Source: an uncultured bacterium
GTDB lineage: Bacteria > Bacillota > Clostridia > TANB77 > CAG-508
Assembly (NCBI GenBank): GCA_905214245.1
Contig: CAJMLO010000054.1
Coordinates: forward strand, 1-6,553
DNA length: 6,553 nucleotides
Direction: 5' to 3'
The translations under genes and the position numbers were made by a program. The notes under the pieces are model-generated. The model saw nothing but the letters and a program-made list of their open reading frames with translations, searched no databases and was not told the origin of the DNA. Each line of letters starts with the position of its first letter. Within the stretch, counting starts at the first letter, position 1. Of this stretch, positions 1-5,177 are shown in pieces.

Positions 1-121
1 TTACAGTAGCAAGAATTATCAAAACCACAATTGTTACAACAAGCGCAATAAGTGTTATACCACGGCTATTTTTACTTGCAAATTTACTCTCTTTTCTCTT
101 TGATAAATTTTTATTTATCAT
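1..121 (-). CDS. Type IV prepilin-like protein, N-terminal part (cut by left window edge)
   Basis: Forty codons are visible before the window ends. The protein begins with a 21-residue, strongly basic leader (MINKNLSKRKES...KNSRG) followed directly by ITLIALVVTIVVLIILATV. This is the layout of a type IV prepilin or type II pseudopilin: a positively charged cytoplasmic leader, a Gly at the cleavage site (G21), then a hydrophobic helix that acts as membrane anchor and assembly core. A prepilin peptidase would be expected to cut after G21. Residue +5 of the mature protein is Ala where classical pilins have Glu; as I recall this GITLIALVVTI variant is common in Clostridia surface proteins. The start is well supported by AGGAAGGAG (130-138), 8 nt before the ATG. 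It has its own promoter and long leader, so it is separate from the operon to its right. The C-terminal domain is outside the window, so whether it is a structural pilin, a minor pilin or another surface protein using this anchor cannot be decided. Confidence 0.8.
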   Translation of the reverse strand, partial: MINKNLSKRKESKFASKNSRGITLIALVVTIVVLIILATV

Positions 122-166
122 CTTACAATCTCCTTCCTTAGTTTTTTTATTTTCTTAAACATTCTC

Positions 167-194
167 CAATTACTTATTTTTAAATAAGTAATTG
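167..194. repeat. 13-bp perfect inverted repeat (hairpin), prepilin leader
   Basis: The arms CAATTACTTATTT (167-179) and AAATAAGTAATTG (182-194) are exactly complementary with a 2-nt centre. On the plus strand it is followed by six T residues (195-200) and so resembles an A+T-rich intrinsic terminator, but there is no plus-strand gene for it to end. In the minus-strand mRNA it would form a hairpin about 28 nt before the ribosome binding site of the prepilin-like gene. A role in mRNA stability or translation there is possible but only inferred. Confidence 0.6.
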
Positions 195-362
195 TTTTTT
201 AAAAAAATTTATTTTATCTGACTAATAGTATAGCTAATACTTTTTTCAACTTGCATAGCACACCTATATTCTTTATCAGAGCAAATCTTTTTTTATTCAA
301 TTTTCAATGTACTTATGCAATGTGTTCTTCATGTATATTTTATTACTATTAGTTACAACCAT

Positions 363-391
363 ATTCTATCAATGTCATTTGTAAATGTCAA
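363..391 (-). promoter_or_regulatory. Sigma-A promoter of the prepilin-like gene
   Basis: On the minus strand TTGACA (386-391) is a perfect -35 box, and TAGAAT (363-368) differs from the -10 consensus at one base. The spacer is exactly 17 bp. Transcription would begin near 356, giving a leader of about 235 nt. An inverted repeat GTAAATG-N5-CATTTAC (381-399) is centred on the -35 box, and two direct copies of TGACATT (minus strand; 371-377 and 384-390) span the -35 and spacer. This arrangement would suit a repressor, although no regulator family can be named. Confidence 0.72.
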
Positions 392-409
392 TCATTTACC
401 GTTAATTTA

Positions 410-429
410 TATGATTAATTATGATTAAT
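410..429. repeat. Tandem 10-bp direct repeat upstream of the prepilin promoter
   Basis: Two exact adjacent copies of TATGATTAAT (410-419 and 420-429) lie 18 bp upstream of the -35 box, at roughly -54 to -73 relative to the predicted start site. A 10-bp period places both copies on the same face of the helix, as expected for an activator site or an A+T-rich UP-like element. Chance is not excluded in such A+T-rich DNA. Confidence 0.5.
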
Positions 430-510
430 TTTTGATAAAATCCTATGTATTAATTTTTAACTAAATTTATGATAATCTTGGTCTTAAATTTACATAAATA
501 GCTCTATTAA

Positions 511-545
511 ATCCAAAAGTAGTGAAGCACAGTGTGCTCCACTAC
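511..545 (-). terminator. Rho-independent terminator after the DUF1292 gene
   Basis: In the minus-strand RNA, positions 545-534 (GUAGUGGAGCAC) pair with 530-519 (GUGCUUCACUAC) in a 12-bp stem that includes one G-U pair and has a 3-nt loop. UUUU follows directly (518-515), then GGAUUUAA. The stem is by far the most G+C-rich hairpin in the intergenic DNA and begins 5 bp after the DUF1292 stop codon, so it ends the operon. The U-tract is short, so termination may be incomplete. Confidence 0.75.
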
Positions 546-550
546 AAAAA

Positions 551-874
551 TTAGTCTATAAAATTAAATTCATCTTTAAATTTTTCTTTGAAAATTTCAA
601 ATACTTTGTTTAATACTTCTTCATCTTCAACACTTACATAAGATTCTTCATCTTCTGAATCTGTGTCCTCTAATTTTAATATTAAAACTTCTCCTGCATC
701 TTCGTCTTCATCATCATTTGGAAGTAAAACAACATATTCTTCTCCATCATATTCGATTAAATCTAAAAATTCAAATTCAACCTCATTTCCGTCTTCATCA
801 TTAAGTACAACAATATTATCTAATTCTTCTCCCTCTTGCATATTTTCTGGGATGTTATTTACATCATCACTCAT
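551..874 (-). CDS. DUF1292 family acidic protein (YrzB-like)
   Basis: This is a 107-aa soluble, extremely acidic protein. Residues 19-100 match the DUF1292 pattern: an N-terminal beta-rich block with LNDEDGNEVEFEFLDLIEYDG and EEYVVLLP, an acidic spacer of Asp and Glu (53-60), VLILKLED, then SVEDEEVLNKVFEIFKEKF at the C terminus. DUF1292 proteins (YrzB in Bacillus subtilis) are small cytoplasmic proteins of unknown biochemical role, usually found directly downstream of the ireB/yrzL and ruvX/yrrK genes, as here. The start is supported by AAAGGAGA (881-888), 7 nt before the ATG. A 92-bp gap separates it from ruvX and no strong promoter is visible in that gap, so I infer it is the last gene of the operon. 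No function can be assigned beyond the family. Confidence 0.88.
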   Translation of the reverse strand: MSDDVNNIPENMQEGEELDNIVVLNDEDGNEVEFEFLDLIEYDGEEYVVLLPNDDEDEDAGEVLILKLEDTDSEDEESYVSVEDEEVLNKVFEIFKEKFKDEFNFID

Positions 875-918
875 TTTATTTCTCCTTTCAAATTTTATAT
901 ATTTTTTGTATTTCTACA

Positions 919-939
919 ATATTAATAACTTATTAATAT
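919..939. repeat. A+T palindrome between ruvX and the DUF1292 gene
   Basis: ATATTAATAA (919-928) and TTATTAATAT (930-939) are perfect 10-bp complementary arms around a single C. It lacks G+C pairs and a T-tract, so it is a poor terminator. It could be an operator or an RNA processing hairpin in the 92-bp gap before the DUF1292 gene, or chance in A+T-rich sequence. Confidence 0.4.
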
Positions 940-966
940 ATTGTCTGCATTTTCAACCAATATATA

Positions 967-1392
967 CTAATTTTCATTTTTTAGTTTATTCATATATGTC
1001 TCTAAAATATATACTGCTGAAATTGTATCTACAATATTTCTTTTTTCATTTTTATTTATATTTAGGTAATTCATAGTCTTATGTGCTGCAACTGTTGTAA
1101 GCCTTTCATCAACTTGCTCAATTGGTATTTTTGAAAATTTGCATTTAAGTTTATGAATAAATTTGTTAGTAACCTCTACTCTATTTGTTTTGCTACCATC
1201 CATATTTATAGGCATTCCAATAACAATTGTATCTATGTCATATTCATTAAATATTTCTTCTAGCCTTTTTAATGCAACTTTATCATTCCCATTGTGATGT
1301 ATGGTTTCTAATCCCTGTGCTGTTATTCCAAGGGAATCAGTAATTGCAACACCAATTCGACTATCACCATAGTCTAAGCCTAATTTTCTCAT
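967..1392 (-). CDS. ruvX: RuvX/YqgF family RNase H-fold nuclease
   Basis: A 141-aa protein of normal family length. RuvX/YqgF proteins have an RNase H-like fold; they are implicated in processing the 5' end of 16S pre-rRNA (E. coli YqgF) and in Holliday junction cleavage (mycobacterial RuvX). The expected acidic active-site residues are visible: D7 in MRKLGLDYGDSRIGVAITD, E96 in VDERLTT, and D122 in RNIVDTISAVYIL. The VIGMPINMDGS motif (57-67) is also intact. I chose the ATG at 1392 because MRKLGLDYG aligns with the family N terminus. It begins 1 nt after the ireB stop, suggesting translational coupling, and only a weak GGAC lies upstream. Starts at 1401 (ATG) or 1404 (TTG) would overlap ireB and leave no room for a ribosome binding site. 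It is probably an essential or near-essential housekeeping gene carried at the distal end of this operon. Confidence 0.93.
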   Translation of the reverse strand: MRKLGLDYGDSRIGVAITDSLGITAQGLETIHHNGNDKVALKRLEEIFNEYDIDTIVIGMPINMDGSKTNRVEVTNKFIHKLKCKFSKIPIEQVDERLTTVAAHKTMNYLNINKNEKRNIVDTISAVYILETYMNKLKNEN

Positions 1393-1393
1393 A

Positions 1394-1651
1394 TTATTCA
1401 TCAAGTCCTATATAATTTTTTACCATTTTTTCAAGTAATTCATCACGCTCGATTTGTCTTATCAAGTTTCTTGCATTGTTATGACTTGTAATATATGTAG
1501 GATCTCCAGATAAAATGTACCCAACGATTTGATTAATTGGATTATATCCTTTTTCTTCTAAAGCTTGATATACTTCTTTTAAAATTTCTCTAGCTTTAAC
1601 ATTTTTTTCTCTTTCAACTTTAAAACTAACTGTTTCATCAAATTTTGACAT
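1394..1651 (-). CDS. ireB: IreB family regulatory phosphoprotein (DUF965, YrzL)
   Basis: An 85-aa cytoplasmic helical protein with the highly conserved core ALEEKGYNPINQIVGYILSGD (30-50), then PTYITSHNNARNLIRQIERDEL. In Enterococcus faecalis, IreB is a substrate of the PASTA Ser/Thr kinase IreK and dampens intrinsic cephalosporin resistance; the phosphorylated residues are, as I recall, Thr4 and Thr7 of the N-terminal tail. Here the tail reads MSKFDETVSF: the DETV threonine (T7) is kept but position 4 is Phe. The start is firm: AAGGAGGT (1657-1664) lies 5 nt before the ATG and overlaps the stop codon of the upstream GAF gene, so the two are translationally linked. It is followed at once by ruvX, as in many Bacillota, but its usual upstream neighbour alaS is replaced by the pilus/signalling genes. 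No PASTA kinase is in the window, so a kinase link is inference. Confidence 0.93.
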   Translation of the reverse strand: MSKFDETVSFKVEREKNVKAREILKEVYQALEEKGYNPINQIVGYILSGDPTYITSHNNARNLIRQIERDELLEKMVKNYIGLDE

Positions 1652-1662
1652 AAACTACCTCC

Positions 1663-2757
1663 TTATAAATAATTTATAGTGTTTTCATTTGCATCTGCTT
1701 TATCTAAATATTCTTCTAATTTCTTCAAAACTCCTTCAAGAGCTGTACCTTTATAGTAGCTTGTAATAACCATGTTAAGTTTTGGACTTGCTATTATATC
1801 TTCACCATCTTCAAACTCAACATCAACTGGCTCAAGTTCTAAAGCTTCTACTTTTCCCTTTATATCTATCAAATAATTTTCAACAGCCTTTGGTTCTATC
1901 CCAGAAAATACAATTGCAAATTTTGGTCCCATATATCTTACAAAAATATATTCCTGTGCTAAATTGTCTTTTATTATTTTACAAACATTGGTGATTATAG
2001 CATCACCAGTTTTACGGCTGATATCCTCATTAATTTTTTCAAGATTTATAATTTTAAACATACAAACTGCAGATGTATCATATTGATCTATATATTTTTT
2101 TCCTTCTCCATACAAATATTCTGCTGTTTTTAATGTACTATATTTATCATCTCTTACTATATTCTCTATAACGCTTTGATTTGCCACAGTTTTTAATACA
2201 GCAACAATATTATTTTTTACTACTTCAAGTATTGTTGTATCAATTTTATCAAATTCATGTGGTTCGCTTCCCTCTATTATCCAATATCCAATATAGACAT
2301 TATCTATAAAAAGTGGGAAAAACATTGCTGATTTTGCCCTTGCAAATTCTAATTTTTGATATGGTAATCTCTCATTCTCGCTTTCTACAGTTACATATTT
2401 AGGAGTAGCTGTTTGTATACTGTCCTTAAAAATATCCTCACTTTGCAAATTGCTAAGTGCTTCCCAATGCTTTTTATCAACATTGGAAGCTCTTACAACA
2501 TATTTAACTCCATCATACACTACAATTGTTGAATATTTTATGTGATATCTTTCAATAAGTATATCATTTATTTTATTAATTTTTTCATTTACTGTCGTAC
2601 ATTCGCCTATTGTGTTCATAAAATCTTGCAATATATTTAATCCTGTTACTTTTTGGTTTAGATTTTGAAAACTCTCTATTTTTTTATAAACGGATATATT
2701 ATATGCAGTTAATAGTACGATTATAATAACAAGTATAATAATAATTGCTAGTATCAA
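1663..2757 (-). CDS. Membrane-anchored GAF protein with degenerate GGDEF domain
   Basis: This is a 364-aa protein. Residues 2-19 are a single N-terminal transmembrane helix (Ile/Leu/Val only), followed by a short coiled region. A GAF-like sensor domain (about 42-192) comes next; it includes the IFPLF/IDNVYIGYWIIEG-type strand pattern typical of GAF cores (around 145-163). A GGDEF-fold domain follows (about 197-355), shown by GDAIITNVCKIIKDNL then VRYMGPKFAIVFSG, which aligns with the GGDEF strand-turn. The signature is MGPKF (276-280), so the catalytic Glu and Gly are lost, and the RxxD inhibitory site is absent (AQEY). It should therefore not make c-di-GMP; a scaffold or nucleotide-binding role is inferred. 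The start is a TTG, supported by AGGGGTGAT 5-6 nt upstream; the next Met (M47) would delete the membrane helix. It lies 34 nt after the TadZ-like gene and 11 nt before ireB, and probably works with the TadZ-like protein at the membrane. Confidence 0.82.
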   Translation of the reverse strand: MILAIIIILVIIIVLLTAYNISVYKKIESFQNLNQKVTGLNILQDFMNTIGECTTVNEKINKINDILIERYHIKYSTIVVYDGVKYVVRASNVDKKHWEALSNLQSEDIFKDSIQTATPKYVTVESENERLPYQKLEFARAKSAMFFPLFIDNVYIGYWIIEGSEPHEFDKIDTTILEVVKNNIVAVLKTVANQSVIENIVRDDKYSTLKTAEYLYGEGKKYIDQYDTSAVCMFKIINLEKINEDISRKTGDAIITNVCKIIKDNLAQEYIFVRYMGPKFAIVFSGIEPKAVENYLIDIKGKVEALELEPVDVEFEDGEDIIASPKLNMVITSYYKGTALEGVLKKLEEYLDKADANENTINYL

Positions 2758-2791
2758 AAGATATCACCCCTGTTTTAAAATTTATTGCTAT

Positions 2792-5173
2792 TTAATAATT
2801 GTTTTTCATTTTATTTAATGTAGCATTCATATTGCTTGAAAATCCATTTGAACTATATGTAGTATTTACTTTTCCTGCACCTTTATCATTATTTGACAAA
2901 AGTGGATAAACCATGTTTGATAGTCTGTCTAAGCTCATCATAAAATTCTTTGAATAACCATTTGTAGTTATTTGGCAATTAACAAGTCCTTCAAGATATC
3001 TTGAATACGTTTGTTCTTCAAAAGGTATTGAACAATATTTTACAGTATCCTTATTAAATAACTCTGTCATAAATGACATAGCTGGATCATTATAAAAAGC
3101 CATACCACCTATTATTGTTTTTTCTGTTACACTTCTAACTCTTAGAACTTTATTAAGAACAATTCTTAATTTCTCTGGATTCAATATATTCTTTGATTTC
3201 AAATCTCTTAAAAATGCTGTCAAAGGTTGTATTGTTAAAATATCAAAACTTTGAACTAAGTACATTTCTTGTGCATTTTTAAAATATCCATAATTTGTTT
3301 CAAAATCGCAATCCATTAGTACTAACGAATAATGTTTAGCAAGTGTAGTTAATATATTTTGGTAATCTTCAAAATCATAATCTTCATCTGGAAGAGTTGT
3401 GTAAACTGTTAGGTTCTTATTTACTTGAATTCCATCAGCTATACCGTCTCTTAAATTCTTTATACATGAATAAGCTTTTTTTCTAATACTTTCTTCATTT
3501 TCTGTATAAATGTAATAAGCATTTTTATTTTTAGTTAAATCCAATATTGCAGTATTAATGCCTTTTTTAGACATTATTTCTGCTAAATTGTTTACTAAAA
3601 ATGATGTACCATTTTTTGAAGTTCCAACAAATGCAACCATTTTTTTATCTCTTGTAAGTAAACTTTCAAGATTAACATCTGTATATTGTTTTGTGCTTTC
3701 TATCTCTCTCGTTGAAGGATTAGGCTGTGTAAAATTATAACTACTATAATCTTTATAGTCTTCTGTTTCAACATTTTCAGTTTGTTCTACAACAGGCTTA
3801 ACTTCAGGTTGCTCTTCGTTTTCATTATCTTCATCATCAAATCCAGGCAAAATTATTCCACCTGTTTTTTCTTCTTTTTCTTCATCTCCAAGGTCAAATA
3901 AGTTTACAGCTTCATTTTGTTTTGTATCTTGTTCTTTAACATCTTCAAAACCTGGTAATGTTTCATCTTCTACGCCTGGCAAAACAGTCTCTTCCTCAGG
4001 TTGAACTTTTTTAGGTCTGCCTCTTCTTTTTTTAGGTTGCTCTTCTATCTTTTCTTCTACACCTGGTAAAACAGTTTCTTCTTCAGGTTGAATTTTCTTA
4101 GGTCTGCCCCTTCTCTTTTTAGGTTGTTCTTCTACCTTAACTTCATTATTTTTTTCTTCAGCAACCTTGTTTTGTAAATCAGATATAACATCTTCAAAAG
4201 CTTTGTCAATATCTGTTACACTTTTTTGAGTTTGAACTGGCTGAACTGCTGTTGGTGGCACATTTACTTTTTTTACTTCTGAAATATCTCTAGAAGAAGG
4301 AATTACTACAGGTTTTGTTAAACTAGATTTTCCTATACTCTTTTCTAAAACATCTAATTTATTAACCTTAGTTTCTTCAAATTTATTTTTGTTTTTTTGT
4401 TTTTGATAATCACTGTTCGGAATATATTTATCCTTTTTAGCCTTGCTCTCTTTTTCAGAAATACTTGGTGTTGCAGTTCCAAATGTTATAAGTTCTTGAT
4501 ATTTTTGTGAATTTGCTTCCAAAACTGCCTTTACATTAATTGGCAAAAACTTACAAATAACTCTTAGTTGGGCATCTGTGTATTGAGATGCAATATTATC
4601 AAAACTTACGACATATTGTTCTTCATTTTTTCCAAGCTTTTTGTAATGATTTAAAATATTTTGAATTTCAACTTCGCTTACATCACTTTCACCTTCTGAA
4701 ACATACCCAGACTTATCAGAATCAATGTGATAGTAAATTTTAGCATCTTTTTTACTACGTGGTTTATTAATTAATTCACATACATTACTTACACTTCTGT
4801 CTTGTCCTAGAAGTGCACTATATACTCCAATTCCAAATATTTTTCCAAGTAAAGGATCTGCTTTTTCGCGTCTGTCAGCACATATTAAAATAATTGGAAT
4901 ATCTTGTCCATTATTTGAAGTAGCTTCATCACTAATACTGTCCAATTTTTCAAATATAAATTTATCTATCACTTCATAGTTGTTATTTGCAAAAGGCTCC
5001 AAATCTTCACTTATAACAATTCTGTCATAACTTTTATCTTTTTGTAGTTCTTTTACAATTGCATTAAAATAATAAACATTTTTACTTGATATAATCTCTT
5101 TGTATTGTTGTTGATATTTCTTTATGATTGAATCAGAAATATTTTCATTACTAACCGCAAATAATACCTTCAT
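2792..5173 (-). CDS. TadZ/CpaE-like protein: receiver-like domain, repeat-bearing linker, MinD/ParA-type ATPase domain
   Basis: A 793-aa cytoplasmic protein. Residues 1-150 resemble an atypical receiver domain (MKVLFAVSNE start; IPIILICAD strand at 92-100); about 165-235 is helical and unassigned. Residues 236-500 form a low-complexity acidic and basic linker holding a tandem 29-aa repeat (348-376, 377-405), two AT-hook-like KKRRGRPKK motifs (352-360, 381-389) and four LPG[VF] motifs. Residues 510-760 are a MinD/ParA-like ATPase domain: degenerate P-loop VGTSKNGTSFLVNNLA (516-531), Walker A' Asp (D545 in AILDLT) and Walker B LVLMDCD (617-623). TadZ/CpaE proteins share this receiver-plus-ATPase plan and place Tad pili at a specific cell site; the Eubacterium rectale TadZ is the closest studied type I know. 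Usual TadZ length is about 370-450 aa, so the linker nearly doubles it. GGAGGGG (within the last codons of the upstream gene) precedes the ATG, and the genes are 4 nt apart. Calling it TadZ rests on domain layout only. Confidence 0.78.
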   Translation of the reverse strand: MKVLFAVSNENISDSIIKKYQQQYKEIISSKNVYYFNAIVKELQKDKSYDRIVISEDLEPFANNNYEVIDKFIFEKLDSISDEATSNNGQDIPIILICADRREKADPLLGKIFGIGVYSALLGQDRSVSNVCELINKPRSKKDAKIYYHIDSDKSGYVSEGESDVSEVEIQNILNHYKKLGKNEEQYVVSFDNIASQYTDAQLRVICKFLPINVKAVLEANSQKYQELITFGTATPSISEKESKAKKDKYIPNSDYQKQKNKNKFEETKVNKLDVLEKSIGKSSLTKPVVIPSSRDISEVKKVNVPPTAVQPVQTQKSVTDIDKAFEDVISDLQNKVAEEKNNEVKVEEQPKKRRGRPKKIQPEEETVLPGVEEKIEEQPKKRRGRPKKVQPEEETVLPGVEDETLPGFEDVKEQDTKQNEAVNLFDLGDEEKEEKTGGIILPGFDDEDNENEEQPEVKPVVEQTENVETEDYKDYSSYNFTQPNPSTREIESTKQYTDVNLESLLTRDKKMVAFVGTSKNGTSFLVNNLAEIMSKKGINTAILDLTKNKNAYYIYTENEESIRKKAYSCIKNLRDGIADGIQVNKNLTVYTTLPDEDYDFEDYQNILTTLAKHYSLVLMDCDFETNYGYFKNAQEMYLVQSFDILTIQPLTAFLRDLKSKNILNPEKLRIVLNKVLRVRSVTEKTIIGGMAFYNDPAMSFMTELFNKDTVKYCSIPFEEQTYSRYLEGLVNCQITTNGYSKNFMMSLDRLSNMVYPLLSNNDKGAGKVNTTYSSNGFSSNMNATLNKMKNNY
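3959..4132 (-). repeat. Two 87-bp in-frame tandem repeats with AT-hook motifs
   Basis: Codons 348-376 (4132-4046) and 377-405 (4045-3959) of the TadZ-like gene encode near-identical 29-residue units. The shared part is EEQPKKRRGRPKK[I/V]QPEEET then VLPGVE. The copies differ by silent and conservative changes, so the duplication is not brand new. Each carries one KKRRGRPKK AT-hook-like core and one LPGVE. Confidence 0.9.
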
Positions 5174-5177
5174 TTGT

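Larger units (their letters stand above)
122..510 (-). other. Non-coding region: promoter, repeats and ~235-nt leader of the prepilin-like gene
   Basis: No convincing gene longer than a micro-ORF lies here. From upstream to downstream on the minus strand it holds a tandem 10-bp repeat (410-429), a near-consensus promoter (363-391) overlapped by short inverted and direct repeats, and a predicted transcribed leader from about 356 to 122. The leader contains two nested long-range complementary pairs (344-353 with 221-230, and 314-320 with 251-257) and a 13-bp hairpin (167-194). I compared it by eye with the c-di-GMP-I, c-di-GMP-II and other common riboswitch patterns and could not match it. Two micro-ORFs in the leader (15 and 14 codons) are discussed in the findings. 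Confidence 0.6.

Noticed and set aside
167..200. Plus-strand intrinsic terminator
   Set aside because: The stem is almost all A-T and there is no plus-strand gene upstream; kept as a hairpin only.
285..312. String resembling the pre-23S spacer of Bacillota rRNA operons (ACATTGAAAATTGAATA)
   Set aside because: No rRNA or tRNA sequence flanks it, so it is a chance A+T-rich match.
297..332. 11-codon ORF MKNTLHKYIEN in the prepilin leader
   Set aside because: No ribosome binding site and very short; mentioned only as a possible remnant in the micro-ORF finding.
663..1076. Plus-strand open frame of 137 codons
   Set aside because: It is antisense to the DUF1292 gene and the ruvX end, is a Ser/Phe/Leu-rich reading of acidic and A+T-rich codons, and has no ribosome binding site.
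1393..1404. Upstream starts for ruvX (TTG at 1404, ATG at 1401)
   Set aside because: They would overlap the ireB end, leave only about 3 nt after the GGAC sequence, and add residues not seen in the family; ATG at 1392 gives the family N terminus.
1782..1994. Plus-strand open frame of 70 codons
   Set aside because: It lies wholly antisense to the GGDEF-like domain and has Leu/Gln-rich composition typical of a shadow frame.
3558..3740. Plus-strand open frame of 60 codons
   Set aside because: It is antisense to the P-loop region of the TadZ-like gene; no ribosome binding site or recognisable product.
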